Source of the DNA: Methanosarcinales archaeon | GTDB lineage: Archaea; Halobacteriota; Methanosarcinia; Methanosarcinales; Methanogasteraceae | Assembly: GCA_030672605.1 (NCBI GenBank) | Contig: DAOVGE010000214.1 | Span: 1-13,119 of the forward strand | DNA length: 13,119 bases | Direction of reading: 5' to 3' | Part shown: positions 7,329 through 13,119 of the stretch, in pieces | Position numbering within the stretch: position 1 is the stretch's first letter | Layout of the letters: every line of letters starts with the position of its first letter | Translations under genes and position numbers: made by a program | Notes under the pieces: generated by a model | Databases searched by the model: none | What the model saw: only the letters and a program-made list of their open reading frames with translations | What the model was told of the DNA's origin: nothing

Positions 7329-8900
7329 TTGAAAATTCTTGTAAGCGATCCTATCGCAGAAGATGGTTTGGAGATGCTCAGAACCGAGCATGATGTGGAT
7401 GTAAACACCGGTCTTTCCGAAGAGGAACTGGTGAAGATTATACCCGGGTACGATGCCCTCGTAATCAGAAGTGGAACGAAAGTAACAGAAAAGATCATAA
7501 ACGCGGCAGACGGTCTCAAGATCGTTGGTAGGGCTGGTGTCGGCGTTGACAACGTCGATGTCGCAGCAGCAACAAAGAAAGGCATAATCGTTGCGAATAC
7601 TCCGGAAGGAAACACGATCTCGGCAGCAGAGCACACGGTTGCCATGATGCTTGCGCTCTCCAGAAACATACCGCAAGCAGACCGATCGCTGAAGGCAGAT
7701 GAGTGGGACCGCAAGCGATTCACTGGTGTTGAGGTCAGAAACAAAGTCCTCGGCACTATCGGTCTCGGAAGGGTCGGTATCGAGGTCTTAAAGCGTGCGC
7801 AAGGTATGGAGATGAAAGTCCTTGCGTATGACCCGTTCATACCGAAAGATCGTGCGAAAGAGCTTGGAATCGAACTGGTCGATCTTGACACCATACTGAG
7901 AGAGTCCGACTACATAACAGTACACACGCCGCTCACCGACGAGACGAGAGGTATGGTCAGTGATTCTCAGTTCGAGATGATGAAACCGGGAGTCCGGATC
8001 ATCAACTGTGCACGCGGCGGGATCATCGACGAGGATGCGCTCGCACGTGCTGTTGCGGCTGGCAAGGTCTCCGGAGCAGCGCTCGACGTCTTTGTGAACG
8101 AGCCGCCGAAAGGGAGCCCGCTACTCAAGCTGGAGCGCGTGATCGCAACCCCCCATCTCGGAGCATCCACTGCTGAGGCGCAGGTCGCAGTTGCGGTCGA
8201 TGTCGCAGAGCAGGTGCTTGCAGCACTCAGGGGCGAGTCTGTGACGACTGCGATCAACCTGCCGCCGGTCCGTCCGGACGCTATGAACGTTGTTGCACCC
8301 TACATCGCTGTTGCAGAGACGATCGGTGCTATGAGTGCCCAGTTGCTCGGGAATTTCGATGCGATCGAGATCAGTTACGCAGGCAAAATCTTTGATACCG
8401 ATCTGCGAATGGTCACGCTCGCAGCACTGAAAGGCGTTCTCTCACAGTCGATGGGTCCGAGCGTCAACTATGTGAATGCTCCGGCACTTGCAAAGGAGCG
8501 GAAGATAAAGGTCAAGGAGAGTAAATCGGTTGAATCCGAGGAGGTACAGTCGATTACGATCGGGTTGTCCGGCGGGGGCGAGTTGCGTTCAGTCACAGGC
8601 ACGCTCATCGGAGACGGCATGCGATTGCTCGATATCGACGGATGCCATCTCGATATCGCGCCTTCGAGGCTGATGATCGTCTCACGGCACGAAAACCGAC
8701 CGAACATCATCGGTCCGTGCTGCATGATCCTTGGCAGGGAGAAAATCAACATATCGGGAATGCAGGTCAGTGAAACCGGATCGGATGGGAGATCGATCAT
8801 GATTCTGAATCTCGACTCGGATATCTCTGATGCGCTGTTAAACGAGATCAGGACGGTCGATGGCGTCTCTGATGCGGAACCGATCCGGTTACGGTTATGA
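7329..8900 (+). CDS. serA: D-3-phosphoglycerate dehydrogenase
   Basis: This oxidises 3-phosphoglycerate to 3-phosphohydroxypyruvate with NAD+, the first step of the phosphorylated serine pathway. The 523-aa length matches the long form. The substrate domain spans about 1-100 and 285-315, wrapped around the NAD domain with GLGRVG (G145, G147, G150). The catalytic triad is Arg229 in NCARGG, Glu248 in VNEPP and His266 in ATPHLGAS. An intervening domain covers about 320-445, and a C-terminal ACT domain runs from about 448 to the end (RLMIVSRHENRPNIIG), which in this family can bind serine for feedback inhibition. The start is TTG, supported by GGAGGG 8 nt upstream. It leads a three-gene run; the next start codon overlaps its stop as ATGA. 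Confidence 0.96.
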   Translation: MKILVSDPIAEDGLEMLRTEHDVDVNTGLSEEELVKIIPGYDALVIRSGTKVTEKIINAADGLKIVGRAGVGVDNVDVAAATKKGIIVANTPEGNTISAAEHTVAMMLALSRNIPQADRSLKADEWDRKRFTGVEVRNKVLGTIGLGRVGIEVLKRAQGMEMKVLAYDPFIPKDRAKELGIELVDLDTILRESDYITVHTPLTDETRGMVSDSQFEMMKPGVRIINCARGGIIDEDALARAVAAGKVSGAALDVFVNEPPKGSPLLKLERVIATPHLGASTAEAQVAVAVDVAEQVLAALRGESVTTAINLPPVRPDAMNVVAPYIAVAETIGAMSAQLLGNFDAIEISYAGKIFDTDLRMVTLAALKGVLSQSMGPSVNYVNAPALAKERKIKVKESKSVESEEVQSITIGLSGGGELRSVTGTLIGDGMRLLDIDGCHLDIAPSRLMIVSRHENRPNIIGPCCMILGREKINISGMQVSETGSDGRSIMILNLDSDISDALLNEIRTVDGVSDAEPIRLRL

Positions 8901-9397
8901 TTGCTGGCATGGATATGAGAAAGCGCATTTACTATCGTTTCCCGAAGCGTGATACGCATTTCGAGCAGAGGTACCGGTACTATGGCGATCTCCCGTATCT
9001 GGTTCGGACGATGGCAGGAATCGATGGTAAACACGGGATGTTCGCGACCGAATCGCCTGATCGCAGGGGGCACAGCATCCAGGCACGGCGGGACCTTGAG
9101 GTGTACATCGTTGAGGACAACCTCGAGTTCGTACATCTGACCCTCGATAACGTGGAAGCGGTTCTGGATGGAATCGAGAGCGACGGCATGCTCGATTTCA
9201 AGATGCCGTTGAAATACAGTTACCTCGATGGGAAATACAACTGCATCCCGTTCGCTGGCGATGATTATCTGGTGCGTGCGAACTTGGACGGCGATCTCCT
9301 GACGCTCCAGGTTCATCTCGATGCCGGTTATGGGAGAACTGAATGCGGGCGTGTGGCTGACACGATCGTTGAAGAACTGCGGCGCGGAATGGGATGA
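8897..9397 (+). CDS. Unrecognised 166-aa protein in the serA run
   Basis: I do not recognise the family. The ATG at 8897 overlaps the serA stop as ATGA; ATG codons at 8909 and 8915 are alternative starts, and no clear ribosome site separates them. The protein is soluble, with no signal peptide or membrane helix. The N-terminus is basic and aromatic (RKRIYYRFPKRDTHFEQRYRYYGDLPY), the middle is acidic with alternating hydrophobics (DLEVYIVEDNLEFVHLTLDNVEAV), and the C-terminus has short strands followed by a helix ending EELRRGMG. It looks like a small alpha-beta domain. The coding assignment is supported by the tight overlaps on both sides (4 nt with serA and 4 nt with DUF2240). Confidence 0.75.
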   Translation: MIAGMDMRKRIYYRFPKRDTHFEQRYRYYGDLPYLVRTMAGIDGKHGMFATESPDRRGHSIQARRDLEVYIVEDNLEFVHLTLDNVEAVLDGIESDGMLDFKMPLKYSYLDGKYNCIPFAGDDYLVRANLDGDLLTLQVHLDAGYGRTECGRVADTIVEELRRGMG

Positions 9398-9849
9398 TGC
9401 TGAAACAGGTCATCTCTTACGTCTTCAGGAAGAAGGGCGGGACGATATCGATCAGCGAATTCGTGTTTGCGCTCTCGCTCGACCTGAAATGGTTCTCGCC
9501 TGATCAGGCTGAGTCTGTGCTGAAGACTGCGGAGAAGGAAGGACTCGTGCAGATCACCGGCGACATGGTGAAACCGCTACTCGACCCCAATTCCGTCGAG
9601 ATTCCGATCGATTTCAAACCTGATCAGAGCATATTTACAGAGAAGACTGCTGAGACCATCTTTGATCAGGTAATCGACCGATTGCAATCGTCCGGTGCAA
9701 TGGGCAGACCTGAGATCGTACGCATGATAAACGAGAAGCAGAACGATCTGGGAATCGTTGAGATTGATGCAACTGCGCTGCTGGTTGCGAGGATGCATGG
9801 GATTGATGTGACCGACCTGATCGATGAAGCGTACGATCGTTTGATCTAG
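9394..9849 (+). CDS. DUF2240 family protein
   Basis: A 151-aa protein of the archaeal DUF2240 (COG3612) family. Its signature is near residues 20-36 (ISEFVFALSLDLKWFSP), followed by a predicted winged-helix-like stretch, AEKEGLVQITGDMVKPLLDP, and then VEIPIDFKPD. The C-terminal half is helical, ending in ATALLVARMHGIDVTDLIDE near 127-146, which resembles the closing segment of other members. The function is unknown. The ATG at 9394 overlaps the previous stop by 4 nt; a second ATG follows immediately at 9397. It ends the run. A TTTTTT tract at 9934-9939, inside the neighbouring mobile element, might act as a terminator. Confidence 0.85.
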   Translation: MMLKQVISYVFRKKGGTISISEFVFALSLDLKWFSPDQAESVLKTAEKEGLVQITGDMVKPLLDPNSVEIPIDFKPDQSIFTEKTAETIFDQVIDRLQSSGAMGRPEIVRMINEKQNDLGIVEIDATALLVARMHGIDVTDLIDEAYDRLI

Positions 9850-9884
9850 CACGCTGATCCCACTCTGTCTTAGCGATTCTAACT

Positions 9885-9893
9885 CAATAACTC
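9885..9893 (+). repeat. Left 9-bp target-site duplication
   Basis: CAATAACTC, identical to 10186-10194 in the same orientation and immediately adjacent to the left terminal inverted repeat. Confidence 0.7.
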
Positions 9894-10011
9894 GTACGTG
9901 TTTAGCTATACTTCGCACCGCCACAAACTGAGCTTTTTTGAAATGTGTCAGTCGGATGTACAACAACACGAAAGACGTGACGACAGATATCACCCTTCGC
10001 GTCTCTCTCGC

Positions 10012-10053
10012 CTTTGCGCCTTCGCGTTAAATTGAGAACGCAAAGACGCAAAG
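10012..10053. repeat. Hairpin repeat of the CTTTGCG/CGCAAAG type
   Basis: The left arm CTTTGCGCCTTCGCGTT (10012-10028) pairs with AACGCAAAGACGCAAAG (10037-10053) at 15 of 17 positions, with an 8-nt loop. Its core matches the larger hairpin at 3104-3184, and both have the arms ending in GCGTTAA and AACGC around the loop. It is the left-hand palindromic module inside the MITE-like element. Confidence 0.8.
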
Positions 10054-10086
10054 AACGAAAATCGCGGTTTATACCGGTGTCGAGTA

Positions 10087-10172
10087 TAACCACAAGATTA
10101 CACAGTCTGCGAAGCAGCGGCGTAGCCATCTCCACAAGATTTCTGTGTTAATCTTGTGTACTCTCGTGGTTA
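10087..10172. repeat. Inverted repeat of the CACAAGATTA type
   Basis: CACAAGATTACACAG (10091-10105) pairs with CTGTGTTAATCTTGTG (10143-10158), differing by a single inserted base. An outer pair TAACCAC (10087-10093) and GTGGTTA (10166-10172) frames it, the latter overlapping the right terminal repeat of the element by two bases. It is the second palindromic module of the MITE-like element. Confidence 0.75.
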
Positions 10173-10185
10173 GCTAAACACGTAC

Positions 10186-10194
10186 CAATAACTC
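10186..10194 (+). repeat. Right 9-bp target-site duplication
   Basis: CAATAACTC, identical to 9885-9893. It overlaps the UPF0179 stop codon, which reads TCA at 10193-10195 on the plus strand. Confidence 0.7.
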
Positions 10195-10639
10195 AATGTT
10201 TCAGTTCGACGACCTTCAGCGACAACCCCTTCGCACACTCCTCAGGCGTATCCCCGATCACCTCGGAGATTGTACATTTGTCTCCGAACTCCACCCCCAC
10301 AGGATGGCACAGGTCATATATTGTACACTCGCCTCTTTTGCACGAAGGCGGCTCAAAGACAACTTTCGACCCCTTGAACGCTTTTTTTGATTCGATTGCG
10401 GATATGATCGGGGACTCCACAACTTCGACTGCCTGTACGCCCTCGTCATGAACATAGCAACTGTGCTGGGTGGATGTTCTGACATTCACGATACGATACT
10501 TTCTACCGGTGCTCAGGTTCATACAACTGTTTTTGAACCGACACTCCTCGCATTCAGGGGCAGGACCCTTGAATATAAATTCTAATCCAACCTTTGCAAG
10601 CCGTACTCCGATAAGTGTGATTGTACTATCAAGTTCCAT
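10193..10639 (-). CDS. UPF0179 family protein
   Basis: A 148-aa member of the archaeal UPF0179 family, whose function is unknown. The start region ITLIGVRLAKVGLEFIFKGP is typical, followed by a cysteine-rich body: C30-x2-C33-x5-C39, C61, C100-x4-C105-x5-C111, C122 and C135, a pattern that suggests metal or Fe-S binding. I chose the ATG at 10639 because AGGTGA (complement of 10645-10650) lies 5 nt upstream; in-frame ATG at 10642 and GTG at 10648 are too close to or within that site. The gene is divergent from thrC, with 90 nt between the starts. The 3' end abuts the MITE-like element, whose target duplication overlaps the stop codon. Confidence 0.9.
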   Translation of the reverse strand: MELDSTITLIGVRLAKVGLEFIFKGPAPECEECRFKNSCMNLSTGRKYRIVNVRTSTQHSCYVHDEGVQAVEVVESPIISAIESKKAFKGSKVVFEPPSCKRGECTIYDLCHPVGVEFGDKCTISEVIGDTPEECAKGLSLKVVELKH

Positions 10640-10675
10640 CATATTCACCTTACACTTTGAGATGTGGTCGCCAAG

Positions 10676-10685
10676 TATTAAAATC
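10676..10685 (-). promoter_or_regulatory. TATA-like box of the UPF0179 gene
   Basis: On the minus strand this reads GATTTTAATA. Its distance to the ATG at 10639 (about 37 nt) predicts a leader of roughly 12 nt that still contains the AGGTGA ribosome site. Confidence 0.45.
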
Positions 10686-10729
10686 TTGACCCAACAACTT
10701 TACGTTTACCTGCCAACAAAGACCACTCC

Positions 10730-11938
10730 ATGAAATGCCAACTCCAGTGCATCGAGTGCCGTGCCACGTACGATCCGGATGAGATCATCTACCTCTGCCC
10801 GTCGTGTGGCGGGCTGCTTGAGGTCGTCTACGACCTGTCATCAATTGATATCGACTTTCACACATCCGGCGAATGCAGATCGGTCTGGAAATATCGATCG
10901 CTCCTTCCCGTAGAACGTGACCCGGTGACAATCTGCGAGGGCGGAACCCCGCTGTATCGCATCGGGCGGCTTGCTAAGGCTATGGGTGCCCGCGAGATGT
11001 TCGTTAAGCACGAGGGCTTGAACCCGACAGGCTCGTTTAAGGATCGCGGCATGACCGTTGGCGTCACCAGGGCGATTGAACTTGGAATGAAGACGGTTGC
11101 GTGCGCATCCACCGGGAACACGTCAGCCTCGCTTTCAATATATGCCGCAAAGGCAGGGATTCCGTCGGTTGTGCTGCTTCCCGGTGGCAAGGTTGCTCTC
11201 GGCAAGGTTGCACAGGCATTAATCCACGGCGCAAAGGTCTTGAATATCCGCGGAAACTTCGATCAGGCGCTCCAGCTCGTGCGAGAGGTCTGTGATGAGT
11301 ATGGGTTTTATCTCTTGAACTCGATCAACCCGTTCAGGCTGGAGGGGCAGAAGACGATCGCATTCGAGATTGCGGACGAACTCGGGTGGGAGGTTCCGGA
11401 TCGGATCATCCTTCCGGTGGGCAACGCCGGAAACATCTCCGCAATCTACAAGGGCTTCAGAGAACTGCGGGAATGCGGCATCACTGATACGGTCCCGAAG
11501 ATGACTGGCATTCAGGCGGAAGGCTCACGCCCGGTCGTGGATGCGATAGACCGTGGGCTGGACAGAATAGAGCCTGAACCAAATCCTGAGACGATTGCAA
11601 CAGCGATACGTATTGGGGACCCTGTAAACGCTGCAAAAGCGCTCCGCGCGGTCAGGGAATCGGGAGGGCTCGCAATCTCGGTAACGGATGACGAGATCAT
11701 TCAGGCGCAGCGCGATCTGGCGTCACTCGAAGGGATCGGCGTTGAGCCCGCAAGCGCTGCATCGGTCGCTGGCATGCGCAAGCTGCTTGCGGATGGCGTA
11801 ATCGATTCTGACGAGCGGATCGTCTGTATCACAACCGGTCATCTGCTCAAGGATCCAACCGAGGTCGTGGATGTCTGCGCAAAGCCAATCGAGGTGGATG
11901 CCAATATCGAGGCGGTGCGAAAGGCGGTCTTTGGATAG
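10730..11938 (+). CDS. thrC: Threonine synthase
   Basis: This converts O-phosphohomoserine to threonine and phosphate, the last step of threonine synthesis, using pyridoxal phosphate. It is 402 aa, as usual for archaeal enzymes. The N-terminus has a zinc-ribbon-like CIEC (C7, C10) and CPSC (C23, C26). The PLP lysine is K104 in GSFKDRG, the substrate loop ASTGNTSASL lies near 126-135, and the phosphate-binding loop LPVGNAGNISA is near 228-238. No ribosome site precedes the ATG; a weak TATA-like ACTTTACGTTTA about 22-33 nt upstream (10697-10708) would fit a leaderless transcript. A related PLP enzyme such as cysteate synthase is a possible alternative, because these proteins are close homologues of threonine synthase; the zinc-ribbon start does not by itself decide this. 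Confidence 0.88.
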   Translation: MKCQLQCIECRATYDPDEIIYLCPSCGGLLEVVYDLSSIDIDFHTSGECRSVWKYRSLLPVERDPVTICEGGTPLYRIGRLAKAMGAREMFVKHEGLNPTGSFKDRGMTVGVTRAIELGMKTVACASTGNTSASLSIYAAKAGIPSVVLLPGGKVALGKVAQALIHGAKVLNIRGNFDQALQLVREVCDEYGFYLLNSINPFRLEGQKTIAFEIADELGWEVPDRIILPVGNAGNISAIYKGFRELRECGITDTVPKMTGIQAEGSRPVVDAIDRGLDRIEPEPNPETIATAIRIGDPVNAAKALRAVRESGGLAISVTDDEIIQAQRDLASLEGIGVEPASAASVAGMRKLLADGVIDSDERIVCITTGHLLKDPTEVVDVCAKPIEVDANIEAVRKAVFG

Positions 11939-11961
11939 TCAGAGGTCTGATCGGGGGCGAG

Positions 11962-12273
11962 ATGATGATGGAGACGATGTATAAGATCCGAACGCTCGAA
12001 AAATTGGTAGATGTTGGCACAGAAGATGGGTTGATCGATAAGACTATCAGCAAACTTATCCAATATAAAACGGGTAAGATTGAGCGTGAATTGCAGGAAT
12101 TAGAAGGTGCTATGAAGAAATTTGAATCGAAATATCATAAGGATACGGAAACTTTCTCTAAACAGTTTGAAGATGGTGGATTGGGGGACGAAATGGATTT
12201 TTTTGAATGGTATGCCCTTTGTGATATGCACAAACGGATTATACAGAGACTGAACATCGCAGAAAGGGGATAA
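11962..12273 (+). CDS. Probable antitoxin of a TumE-type pair
   Basis: A 103-aa, mostly helical protein rich in Glu and Lys, with a predicted coiled coil around 38-60 (KIERELQELEGAMKKFESKY). The segment LGDEMDFFEWYALCDMHKR near 74-92 is the recurring mark of the small protein encoded directly before TumE-family toxins. Several ATG codons (11962, 11965, 11968, 11977) could be the start; GGGGGCGAG just upstream favours one of the first three. It begins 23 nt after thrC and ends 1 nt before the toxin start, so the pair is translated together. The mechanism of neutralisation cannot be read from the sequence. Confidence 0.7.
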   Translation: MMMETMYKIRTLEKLVDVGTEDGLIDKTISKLIQYKTGKIERELQELEGAMKKFESKYHKDTETFSKQFEDGGLGDEMDFFEWYALCDMHKRIIQRLNIAERG

Positions 12274-12274
12274 C

Positions 12275-12685
12275 TTGGATATACGCGAATATTTCGATGG
12301 ATTGAAACTATGTTTGATCATCGATCCTATTGTAGAATCAGTCGAGATAATAAATGAGAAAATCTGGGAAAAAGAAGGGTATTTGAGAGTTATAATCAAA
12401 TTTTCGGATGATAGCGTTATGCACTGCTTTGAGTATGTGTTATTTGATGAAACAGTCGAAATTTCAAAATATAATTTCCACTGGCAGGACGCTGCAGGAA
12501 ATTTAATTCGCAGGTGGGACAATGCCCCACATCACCCCGAACTTGACAATTACCCACATCACGTCCATGCGAAAGATACAGTGAGTGCGTCAAGTGAGAT
12601 TAGCATCAGAACGGTTTTAAGTACCGTGAAGTCCATTCTTAACCAGCGAAATCAGCACACAGGGGTTGCAAATTTCACGAATTGA
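12275..12685 (+). CDS. TumE-family (DUF6516) toxin-like protein
   Basis: A 136-aa protein with the family hallmark RWDNAPHHPELDNYPHHVH at residues 80-98, preceded by YNFHWQDAAGNLI (66-78). The beta-rich N-terminal part (about 20-65) and the His-rich motif are as expected for TumE-type toxins found next to a small helical antitoxin. The start is TTG at 12275, with AGGGGA at 12265-12270 four bases upstream; the antitoxin stop is 1 nt away. The gene is AT-rich: bases 12361-12480 contain 37 G or C of 120, against 34 of 60 at 11401-11460 in thrC, which suggests acquisition from elsewhere. The last residues (VANFTN) are encoded by repeat-like sequence, so the natural C-terminus may have been altered. 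Confidence 0.8.
   Translation: MDIREYFDGLKLCLIIDPIVESVEIINEKIWEKEGYLRVIIKFSDDSVMHCFEYVLFDETVEISKYNFHWQDAAGNLIRRWDNAPHHPELDNYPHHVHAKDTVSASSEISIRTVLSTVKSILNQRNQHTGVANFTN
12670..12685 (+). repeat. Half-site of the ATTCGTG-type repeat at the toxin 3' end
   Basis: AAATTTCACGAATTGA matches 4262-4277 at 14 of 16 positions. It supplies the last codons and the TGA stop of the TumE-like gene. Confidence 0.5.
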
Positions 12686-12733
12686 TACCACCCGCAAGTA
12701 TAATTTGGAACTCTGTACAACTGCCACGGATAA

Positions 12734-12777
12734 AACAGAGGAGAGATTTTGGGGCGCGGAAAAGGCGTCTCTGTGTT
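12734..12777. repeat. Degenerate inverted repeat upstream of queE
   Basis: AACAGAGGAGAGA (12734-12746) can pair with TCTCTGTGTT (12768-12777) if a 3-nt bulge is allowed, and another CTCTGT follows at 12786-12791. It resembles the other palindromic intergenic repeats but is weak. No gene is seen in 12686-12832. Confidence 0.35.
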
Positions 12778-12832
12778 CTCGACGTTCTCTGTTGCCAGAA
12801 ATCACAAAAAAACAGATACGGTTTAGTAGAAT

Positions 12833-13119
12833 ATGAACGCAAACATCTATGAGATATTCAACTCCATTCAGGGAGAAGGGATCTATGCCGGCGCAAGACA
12901 GGTCTTTGTCAGGTTCTGCGGCTGCCAGCTCAATTGCGGATACTGTGATACTCAGGAGGCGCAGTCTCCGGTTGATAGATGCAAGATTCACGACCGCCAC
13001 ATCAACAACCCTCTGAATGTCAACACAACAATCGACGCCATCAATTGTCTCTTTACACCATCCACCAGACACATCAGTTTGACAGGAGGTGAGCCGCTCC
13101 TGCACGCCGGTTTCATCAA
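12833..13119 (+). CDS. queE: 7-carboxy-7-deazaguanine synthase, 5' part (runs off window)
   Basis: The first 95 residues of a radical-SAM enzyme that converts 6-carboxytetrahydropterin to 7-carboxy-7-deazaguanine in the preQ0 pathway; in archaea the product leads to archaeosine in tRNA. The start is MNANIYEIFNSIQGEGIYAG, which is typical of QueE. The radical-SAM cluster motif CQLNCGYC has C31, C35 and C38, and GGEP at 85-88 binds the SAM amino group. The frame is still open at the last base, so the gene is cut by the window edge. The ATG at 12833 has no obvious ribosome site, so a leaderless or short-leader transcript is possible. Confidence 0.92.
   Translation, partial: MNANIYEIFNSIQGEGIYAGARQVFVRFCGCQLNCGYCDTQEAQSPVDRCKIHDRHINNPLNVNTTIDAINCLFTPSTRHISLTGGEPLLHAGFI

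Larger units (their letters stand above)
9894..10185. mobile_element. MITE-like element with perfect 15-bp terminal inverted repeats
   Basis: GTACGTGTTTAGCTA at 9894-9908 is the exact reverse complement of TAGCTAAACACGTAC at 10171-10185. Directly outside both ends lies the same 9-bp sequence CAATAACTC (9885-9893 and 10186-10194), which is what a target-site duplication looks like. The enclosed 292 bp has no convincing coding sequence, so the element would need a transposase supplied in trans. It contains two palindromic modules (10012-10053 and 10087-10172). The insertion falls at the 3' end of the UPF0179 gene: the right-hand duplication includes two bases of its stop codon (10193-10195), and the reading frame is unharmed. 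I cannot assign an IS family; 9-bp duplications occur in several. Confidence 0.75.

Noticed and set aside
8468..9316. A 282-codon open frame on the minus strand opposite the end of serA and the following gene
   Set aside because: It lies antisense to serA, whose ACT domain is clear, and to a gene with tight overlaps; the translated sequence has no recognisable features and arises from codon bias of the plus-strand genes.
9934..9939. TTTTTT tract as the terminator of the serA run
   Set aside because: It is a single six-base tract inside the inserted element with no supporting structure; too weak to list as a feature.
9902..10135. A 77-codon minus-strand open frame within the MITE-like element
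   Set aside because: Crosses both palindromic modules, shows no transposase-like residues and has no ribosome site.
12617..13105. A 162-codon minus-strand open frame opposite queE
   Set aside because: The plus strand carries unmistakable QueE motifs; this is the shadow.

Overview
The window reads as euryarchaeal DNA. It carries an archaeal clamp-loader small subunit (rfcS), a single-domain KaiC/RAD55-type ATPase, a UPF0179 gene and a DUF2240 gene (both archaeal families), TATA-like boxes with very short leaders, and the first part of queE, which in archaea feeds archaeosine synthesis. Most genes have mixed GC near 50% with strong GGAGG-type ribosome sites. A methanogen or anaerobic alkane/methane-oxidising relative (Methanosarcinia or Syntrophoarchaeia-like) is my best guess; the sequence alone does not settle the lineage.

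Layout. 1-1407 is the 3' part of a DUF3160 gene. 1488-2967 holds htpX followed by pspAB, a membrane-stress pair. 2968-3250 is a gap with a long imperfect hairpin repeat. 3251-4060 (minus) encodes a six-helix voltage-gated-type K+ channel with a C-terminal zinc ribbon. 4061-4509 is a non-coding gap with a 15-bp perfect inverted repeat and the rfcS promoter region. 4510-7218 is a tightly packed run: rfcS (apparently starting at an ATT codon), the KaiC-like ATPase (8-nt overlap) and a methyltransferase-like protein (8-nt gap). 7329-9849 is a second run, serA, an unrecognised 166-aa protein and DUF2240, joined by ATGA overlaps. 9885-10194 is a 292-bp element with perfect 15-bp terminal inverted repeats and a 9-bp target duplication, which looks like a MITE inserted at the very end of the UPF0179 gene. 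UPF0179 (minus) and a threonine synthase (plus) are divergent. 11962-12685 is an AT-rich TumE-type toxin-antitoxin pair, and 12833 to the window end is the start of queE.

How the genes relate. Two amino-acid biosynthesis genes (serA, thrC) lie among housekeeping genes without forming one pathway operon. HtpX and PspAB are probably a co-expressed envelope-stress unit. The rfcS-KaiC-methyltransferase run is probably one transcript linking replication with an ATPase and a methyltransferase of unknown purpose.

The most notable observations are the non-canonical rfcS start, the miniature transposable element carrying two palindromic repeat families that recur elsewhere in the window, and the foreign-looking toxin-antitoxin pair whose toxin C-terminus runs into repeat sequence.
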